Shown one piece after another: positions 58,947 to 64,000 of a stretch of DNA of 64,000 bases. The first letter of the stretch is position 1. Every line of letters begins with the position of its first letter. This DNA is from Limenecus sp048360435. Lineage in GTDB: Bacteria > Cyanobacteriota > Vampirovibrionia > Gastranaerophilales > Gastranaerophilaceae. The notes under the pieces are model-generated. The model was given only the letters and a program-made list of their open reading frames with translations, was not told where the DNA came from and made no database searches. Where the stretch lies: positions 248,001 to 312,000 of the forward strand of contig DBGCOP010000027.1 of NCBI GenBank assembly GCA_048360435.1. The letters run 5' to 3'. A program made the position numbers and the translations under genes.

Positions 58947-59213
58947 TTGAGCATAGCAGAGATAGTAAATAATTTATTTAATTTATATTTTTGGATTATT
59001 GTTGTCAGAATATTTCTCACCTGGATTCCTACAATAAACTGGTATTCCCAGCCGTTTAGATTTTTGGCTGTTGTTTCTGATATTGTTCTTGATCCTTTCA
59101 GAAGGATTATACCGGCATTGGGTGGATTAGATTTTTCTCCGATAATTGCCTTGTTATTTCTTCAATTTGTTCAGTTTGCTATTGTAAGAATGCTTCTCAT
59201 TCTGGGGCTGTAA
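58947..59213 (+). CDS. yggT: YggT family membrane protein
   Basis: The 88-residue protein has two hydrophobic helices and the YggT signature: YFWIIVVRIFLTWIP, then DPFRRIIPALGGLDFSPIIALLFLQFV. It is widespread in bacteria including cyanobacteria, and linked to membrane or division functions. The start is a TTG at 58947 with GGGAG 7 bases upstream. It follows mtnP and precedes 59388. Confidence 0.88.
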   Translation: MSIAEIVNNLFNLYFWIIVVRIFLTWIPTINWYSQPFRFLAVVSDIVLDPFRRIIPALGGLDFSPIIALLFLQFVQFAIVRMLLILGL

Positions 59214-59387
59214 TTAGCATAGACTTTAGCTGATACTACATCATTAAGCGGATGTAAATAATTGTTAATATAATCTAAAATAACGTCAGAACCTTAGCAA
59301 AAAAAAATATGCAGGGTTTTAATATAATATCAGGGATTTAGTGTGTCCCGTTATGTATATAAGAGAGAAAACACAGGAGAGCCCAAG

Positions 59388-59774
59388 GTGGTAGATAATC
59401 GCTCAGCAGGATTTTTCGGAATCGGTGGCAGCTTTAATTTTAAAAGCGGCGACATATCCGGCACTGCGGCGAAAACTGCCGATGACCGTCAGAGTCCGGG
59501 TATGGAGTATTTTCAGCAGGGAGAGATTCAAGAAGAAGGGCAGGCTTTTAATGAATCACAATTTGTTGATAGAAGTGCACAGTTGAATGCAACTTTGAAT
59601 TCTCTCGCAATGATGAATGTTGCTAATCTTATAAAAAAGCAGAAAAAAGATAAGCTTAAAGAAGACAATAAAGAAGAAATTAAGGATAAAAAGAAGAATT
59701 CACTTTTAGAACAAAAAATTCCTTTGTGGGAAGACTACAAAGATGAGAATGATGATTTCTTTTATATTGATTAA
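59388..59774 (+). CDS. unknown Lys/Glu-rich protein
   Basis: The 128-residue protein starts from the GTG at 59388, which has AGGAG 8 bases upstream; a GTG at 59343 would add 15 residues with a weak site and falls close to the predicted transcription start. Its N-terminus is SAGFFGIGGSFNF; the second half is highly charged (KKQKKDKLKEDNKEEIKDK) and ends in acidic DENDDFFYID. No signal peptide. It is located before obgE, 34 bases from its start. Function unknown. Confidence 0.55.
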   Translation: MVDNRSAGFFGIGGSFNFKSGDISGTAAKTADDRQSPGMEYFQQGEIQEEGQAFNESQFVDRSAQLNATLNSLAMMNVANLIKKQKKDKLKEDNKEEIKDKKKNSLLEQKIPLWEDYKDENDDFFYID

Positions 59775-59808
59775 TTCTGTCATTTTATTTTTATGTTAGT
59801 CTAATGTT

Positions 59809-61080
59809 ATGGCTATGTTTCTTGATAAAGCAAAAATAAAAATTCTTTCAGGCAAGGGTGGTAATGGTGCTGTTGCCTGGAGAAGAGAAAAATATGTTGA
59901 TAAAGGCGGACCTGCCGGTGGTGATGGCGGAAGAGGCGGTGACGTATATTTTGTTGCTGATGAAAGCATGACAACGCTGATGGATTTTAAATATAAATCA
60001 ATTTTTAAGGCGGAAAATGGAGAAAACGGTCGTCCAAAGTCACAACATGGTCATGGTGGGAAAGATTTGTTTATAAAAGTACCTTTGGGTACAGTTGTAA
60101 AAGACCCTGAAAATGATAAAATTATTGCAGACCTAACAGAGCCTGATGCAAAAGTTCTTGTTGCAAAAGGCGGAAGAGGCGGTCGTGGTAATTGCAGGTT
60201 TGCGACTGCTCAAAAAAGAGCACCGCAATTTTGTGAACCGGGAGAGCCGGGCATAGAAAGAGAACTTGAACTAGAGTTAAAGTTAATTGCTGATGTTGGG
60301 CTTCTTGGAATGCCTAATGCAGGTAAATCTACTTTAATAAGTGTTATAAGCGAAGCAAAGCCGAAAATTGCAGATTATCCTTTTACAACACTTGTTCCTC
60401 ATTTGGGCGTAGTGAAAAAGCCCTCAGGTGATGGTTTTGTTGTTGCTGATATTCCCGGTCTTATTGAAGGTGCAAGCGAGGGAATTGGACTTGGGCATGA
60501 ATTTCTGAGACATGTTGAAAGATGCCGTTTTTTAATTCATGTTGTTGATATTTCTCAGGAAAATCCTTTTGAAAACTACGAAAAAATTAATAATGAATTG
60601 AAAAAGCATAGTGAACATCTTGCCGGACTTTATCAGGTTGTTGCTTTAAATAAAATAGATTCTGTTAATGAAGAAACTCAGCAAATTTATTTCAACAAGT
60701 TTAAAGAAGTAACGTCTGATATCTTTCTTATTTCAGCAGCTACAAAACAAAATATAAAACCTTTTTTAGACTTTGTAATGAAAAAGGTCGATGAGATACC
60801 AAAGCCGGAATTCAAAATTGCTGTTGACGAGGATTTGGCTGCTACTGACAATGATGACAGTGCTTATTCCATATATAAGTTAGATAAAAATACTTATTGT
60901 GTTGAGGGCGGAAAAATACTCAGACTTGCAAATGTCACTGATACAAGAAATATTGATCAGTTGTATAGATTTCAGAATATTCTTGCTTCGATGAATGTTT
61001 ATGAAGCTTTAAAAGAAGCCGGAATTAAAGAAGGCGATATGGTAAAAATAGGTCATATTGAATTCGATTATTACGACTAA
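59809..61080 (+). CDS. obgE: Obg GTPase (CgtA)
   Basis: Essential GTPase for 50S assembly and stress signalling. It has the Gly-rich Obg fold (KILSGKGGNGAVAWRREKY; GGDGGRGGDVYF; GGRGGRGN), the G domain with GMPNAGKST (167-175), DIPGLIEGASEGIGLGH and NKID, and a C-terminal OCT domain from about 345 (EDLAATDNDDSAYSIY). It has 423 residues. It is followed 8 bases later by the HD hydrolase gene. Confidence 0.96.
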   Translation: MAMFLDKAKIKILSGKGGNGAVAWRREKYVDKGGPAGGDGGRGGDVYFVADESMTTLMDFKYKSIFKAENGENGRPKSQHGHGGKDLFIKVPLGTVVKDPENDKIIADLTEPDAKVLVAKGGRGGRGNCRFATAQKRAPQFCEPGEPGIERELELELKLIADVGLLGMPNAGKSTLISVISEAKPKIADYPFTTLVPHLGVVKKPSGDGFVVADIPGLIEGASEGIGLGHEFLRHVERCRFLIHVVDISQENPFENYEKINNELKKHSEHLAGLYQVVALNKIDSVNEETQQIYFNKFKEVTSDIFLISAATKQNIKPFLDFVMKKVDEIPKPEFKIAVDEDLAATDNDDSAYSIYKLDKNTYCVEGGKILRLANVTDTRNIDQLYRFQNILASMNVYEALKEAGIKEGDMVKIGHIEFDYYD

Positions 61081-61088
61081 GGCTGCTT

Positions 61089-61790
61089 ATGAGTATATTG
61101 TTAGATAATGCACTTGGGTTTACAAAAAATTATTTTAAGGATTTTTGCTGCGGACACGATTTTGAGCATGTTTTGCGTGTATATAAAAATGCTCAGGATA
61201 TATTAAAACATGAAGGTAATGCAGATTCTGAAATTGTTTTGTTAGCAGCAATTTTACATGATGTGGATGATTCAAAACTTGTAAATGATAAAAATCCGGA
61301 ATACCAAAATGCAAAAAAATTTTTGCAAGGACAGAATATTTCAAGCAGTCAAATTGAAAAAATTACAGATATTATTGCAACGGTAAGTATGCAGGCATAC
61401 TTAAGCGGCAACAGACCTTCAACTTTGGAAGCAAAAATTGTTTTTGATGCTGACAAGCTGGATCAAATTGGCGCAATTGCGATAGCCCGTTCTTTCGCTT
61501 ATGGAGCAAGGCAAAATCGCAAAATTTTCGATTTAGATAAATTTCCATCGCCTCATTATGAGGGAAAATATCCAAATGGTTATGATTCTTCAATTAATTA
61601 TATTATTGAGGTTTTGATGAATATAAAATCGATGTTGTTTACACAAACTGCCATAGAGATGGCACAAAAAAGGTATGATTTTATGATTCAATATTTAAGA
61701 GAATTTTTTGACGAACAAGGAAATCAAGACTGGTCAGATTATTTTTTTTCAAGAACTAAATATTGGTCAACAGGAAATTCTTCTGATTGA
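61089..61790 (+). CDS. HD-domain phosphohydrolase, YedJ-like
   Basis: The 233-residue HD protein has CGHDFEHVLRVYKNA (first His), AAILHDVDDSK (HD pair) and a later D in FDADKLDQIGAIAIARSF, which is the pattern of metal-dependent YedJ-like phosphohydrolases. The substrate is not established. It overlaps the convergent methyltransferase gene by 52 bases and is coupled to obgE. Confidence 0.8.
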   Translation: MSILLDNALGFTKNYFKDFCCGHDFEHVLRVYKNAQDILKHEGNADSEIVLLAAILHDVDDSKLVNDKNPEYQNAKKFLQGQNISSSQIEKITDIIATVSMQAYLSGNRPSTLEAKIVFDADKLDQIGAIAIARSFAYGARQNRKIFDLDKFPSPHYEGKYPNGYDSSINYIIEVLMNIKSMLFTQTAIEMAQKRYDFMIQYLREFFDEQGNQDWSDYFFSRTKYWSTGNSSD

Positions 61791-62791
61791 ATGAGCTCTT
61801 TTCCTGACATATCAAATATTTTAAACTCATTATTTATTGCGTAGAAATTATTTTTGTCTTCTTTAAAATTGTGTTCAGCTTTTATGATTTTAAAACCAAG
61901 ATTTTCAGCCAGTTTTTTATATTCTTTATTTGTCATTATGCCGTATTGTTCATTAATTTCATCTGCCCAATGTAATTTTGTATCGTTGAATTTTCGATGT
62001 CTTATATATTCTGATGCGAGCCATTTGGGCATAATACAGGAGTTTCCATTAAAAATATAATACCCCTCTGCCGGTTCAAATTCTATACAGAACCGTTTCA
62101 AAAGGTTTATTCCTTTTAGTTTTGTAACATCAGCAGATTTTAAATCTTCTTTATTTTTGAATGAAAATTTATCATTTTCTGAAAAATCTGATATTGATAC
62201 AAGTTTGTTGTAATCTTCAGGTTTTGCCGGGTCTTTCATTATTATTCGTCCATATCTTTTTAATTTTTTACCGGCCTCTGAAAAAGTTCTTTCTACTGAG
62301 TCAATGGAAAATTTTTCTGCATTAAGTGCTTCACTATCATAAGAATATACCTCGTGTATTACTCTTGAAAATAAAATAGCATCAATTGAATTGTTCAATA
62401 CAGGCATTTTCATTGCATTTCCTGTCATGTATTTTACATTTTTGTGTAGTTTCTGTTTTTTATCTTTTTCTTTTGCTATTTTGTGTAATTCTTTAGTCAA
62501 ATCAAGATTTATTGTCTTAATTTGAGGGTAGAATTTTCTTATGTTTCTAGTCAATTCTCCTTGATTTGAGCCTACATCAAGAATGGTTTTTGCTCCTTTA
62601 GTTCTGACTGATGAAATATTTTCAAGAAAAAACTTTGTGTATTCAGGAAAAAAAGTCATTGAACTTTCATATCTGTCCAAATCAAATGAAAGTTTTGCTG
62701 TTTCTGTTGCATTGATTCCGAATGGAATTTGTGATTTATTTACTGTTTTGTTTGAATAATAAAAATTATATCTGTTTAGTTGTATTTTCAT
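61739..62791 (-). CDS. class I SAM-dependent methyltransferase-like protein
   Basis: The 350-residue protein begins MKIQLNRYNFYYSNK and has IPFGINAT at 22-29, resembling the N-terminal F-x-G tags of other proteins here. The methyltransferase loop is TILDVGSNQGELTRNI, followed by acidic NLDLTKE, GNAMKMPV and the DAILFSRVIHEVYSYD helix. The substrate is unknown. It is convergent with the HD gene. Confidence 0.82.
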   Translation of the reverse strand: MKIQLNRYNFYYSNKTVNKSQIPFGINATETAKLSFDLDRYESSMTFFPEYTKFFLENISSVRTKGAKTILDVGSNQGELTRNIRKFYPQIKTINLDLTKELHKIAKEKDKKQKLHKNVKYMTGNAMKMPVLNNSIDAILFSRVIHEVYSYDSEALNAEKFSIDSVERTFSEAGKKLKRYGRIIMKDPAKPEDYNKLVSISDFSENDKFSFKNKEDLKSADVTKLKGINLLKRFCIEFEPAEGYYIFNGNSCIMPKWLASEYIRHRKFNDTKLHWADEINEQYGIMTNKEYKKLAENLGFKIIKAEHNFKEDKNNFYAINNEFKIFDMSGKELIQSEEFPVDQYLVLEKK

Positions 62792-62846
62792 ATTGTATAA
62801 TTTTTTTTAATTATAATTTTATAAAATATCTCAAAAAAATTTTTTG

Positions 62847-63998
62847 CTAGCCTGCCTTGGCTATTTCTTGTCGGGAATTTATAAGTTTTTTTATAATTTT
62901 CTTTGCTTCATCCATTTGTGGATCTTTGTCTTTTAAGAAGTCTTTTTGTGTATATTCTATTTCATAGTCAGGAGTGATGCCTTTTTTGTTAATGTCATAT
63001 CCTTTTGGGGTCAGATATTTTGCTATTGTCAGATTCATTCCTGTTTGATTGGGCAGTGGATAAATTTTTTGTATCATTCCTTTTCCAAAGGTTCTTTGTC
63101 CTACAAGAATTGCTCTGTGATTGTCTTTCAGTGCACCGCTTAAAATTTCGGAGGCACTGGCTGTTCCTTCATCTATCAAAACTACAACAGGTTTGTCAAT
63201 TGCGTAGGGTTTTGTTTGGGCATCTATGTCAGATTTTTGTTTATCTCTGTCAACTACACTGACAATGTGTCCTTGAGTCAAGAGCATATCTGCTATTATC
63301 ACTGCATTAGGCATAAGCCCTCCCGTGTTGCCTCTTAAATCAAGAATCAATCCGGGGCAATTTTGTGTTTTGTTTATTGCTTCAATAAATTCTGTGGTCA
63401 TGTCAGAACTTAAGAAACTGACAATTTGGATGTAGCCGATGTTTTTGTCTATCACGTCTGCTTTTATATTCTTTATTTTTATTTCGTCACGTGTGATTGT
63501 TTTGAATATTTTTTGTTTGTTTCTTAAAAGTTCAAGTTTAACTGATGAGCCCATCTCACCTCTTATCAAAGAGGCTACATCACTTATTGTTTTTCCGCTT
63601 ACATCTGTATTTGCAACTTTTAAAATTATGTCTCCTGCTTTGATTCCGCTTTTGTATGCGGGAGTATCTTCAACAACGCTTATGATTATGATTTTTCCTG
63701 CAATGGACATTATATTTACGCCTATGCCTACAATTTTTGCATCAATGTTTGTTGTTTGTTCTGCATATTCTTCCTGGTTTAAAAACTTGGAGTAGGGGTC
63801 ATCTAAACTGGCTAACATTGTGTTTATTGCAACATAAGCATCTTCTTTGGTTTTTATCTGGTCAACATATCTTTTGTTCCATTTTGACCAGTCCTGTCCA
63901 TTTAATGTAGGGTCATAATATTTTGTTTTTATAATTCTCCAGGTTTTTAAGAATAATCTTTTTGGATCAGTTGTCTGTTTGTTAATCAAATATGTATT
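62847..63998 (-). CDS. C-terminal processing peptidase (CtpA-like), 5' end outside window
   Basis: S41 serine protease with a PDZ domain (VGIGVNIMSIAGK, AGDIILKVANTDV) and the Ser/Lys site TASASEILSGAL plus FGKGMIQ, as in CtpA/Prc. An N-terminal helical segment (YYDPTLNGQDWSKW) precedes it. The frame is open to the right edge of the window and no signal peptide is visible, so the true start lies beyond. It probably processes exported proteins. The last residues are DEAKKIIKKLINSRQEIAKAG. Confidence 0.88.
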   Translation of the reverse strand, partial: NTYLINKQTTDPKRLFLKTWRIIKTKYYDPTLNGQDWSKWNKRYVDQIKTKEDAYVAINTMLASLDDPYSKFLNQEEYAEQTTNIDAKIVGIGVNIMSIAGKIIIISVVEDTPAYKSGIKAGDIILKVANTDVSGKTISDVASLIRGEMGSSVKLELLRNKQKIFKTITRDEIKIKNIKADVIDKNIGYIQIVSFLSSDMTTEFIEAINKTQNCPGLILDLRGNTGGLMPNAVIIADMLLTQGHIVSVVDRDKQKSDIDAQTKPYAIDKPVVVLIDEGTASASEILSGALKDNHRAILVGQRTFGKGMIQKIYPLPNQTGMNLTIAKYLTPKGYDINKKGITPDYEIEYTQKDFLKDKDPQMDEAKKIIKKLINSRQEIAKAG

Positions 63999-64000
63999 GT

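Noticed and set aside
1..64000. CRISPR arrays, insertion sequences, prophage or integration sites
   Set aside because: No regularly spaced repeats, transposase, integrase or phage structural genes were seen on either strand.

Overview
The window is AT-rich, gene-dense bacterial chromosome (about 70 protein genes, one tRNA, no rRNA, no insertion sequence, prophage or CRISPR array). Several traits point to a Gram-negative, non-photosynthetic relative of cyanobacteria, most likely Vampirovibrionia/Melainabacteria of the Gastranaerophilales type. These are a cyanobacterial-style group 2 sigma-70 factor, a GT9 heptosyltransferase-like gene, type IV prepilin-like proteins, an LmeA-like DUF2993 protein beside a GerMN lipoprotein-like protein, and many small lineage-specific proteins. 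The lineage call is inference from gene content and base composition, not from a marker-gene comparison.

Layout. 1-9.4 kb: end of a GH77 glucanotransferase, C39-like secreted peptidase, ychF, deoB, an SDR reductase, small unknown proteins, ispE and rsmA. 9.4-16.3 kb: a spermidine-synthase-like protein, clpB, unknown membrane proteins, serB, dut. 16.4-23.6 kb: a compact translation operon (divergent purD-like gene, ylxR, infB, rbfA, truB) that runs on into envelope genes and a HicB-like gene. 23.6-26 kb: group 2 sigma factor, tadA, a TIGR02757 protein. 26-31 kb: six minus-strand exported proteins, including an active-looking M48 peptidase and a paralogue without its HExxH motif. 31-34.5 kb: anti-sigma / ECF sigma / Spy-like cassette and a large membrane protein. 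34.5-34.8 kb: tRNA-Leu(UAA) preceded by an apparently structured, promoter-driven leader RNA. 35-45 kb: signalling genes (TPR, HD, GspE-like ATPase, response regulator, hybrid kinase, GAF-GGDEF-HD protein), tdk and a heptosyltransferase-like gene. 45-53.5 kb: a huge coiled-coil protein, pgi and unknown low-complexity or membrane proteins. 53.5-64 kb: two zinc MDR dehydrogenases, a GlcF-like Fe-S protein, a prepilin, mtnP, yggT, obgE, an HD hydrolase, a methyltransferase and a truncated CtpA-type protease.

The most unusual signals are in RNA rather than in protein. Two unrelated low-complexity protein genes 35 kb apart (15387 and 50248) share an upstream block (GCAATTT-N12-TGTTTTTATA, then TGTAAGGTTAG). 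Each also carries an A/C-rich segment just before its terminator that is complementary to its own leader and Shine-Dalgarno surroundings, using different paired bases in the two genes. Other genes (clpB, the gene at 13508) have perfect inverted repeats that would trap the Shine-Dalgarno site. Several signalling and peptidase proteins have lost key catalytic residues. No stretch longer than 300 bases lacks a gene; the longest gaps (24573-24840, 34633-34860, 45577-45797, 53328-53461) are described as features where something is visible.
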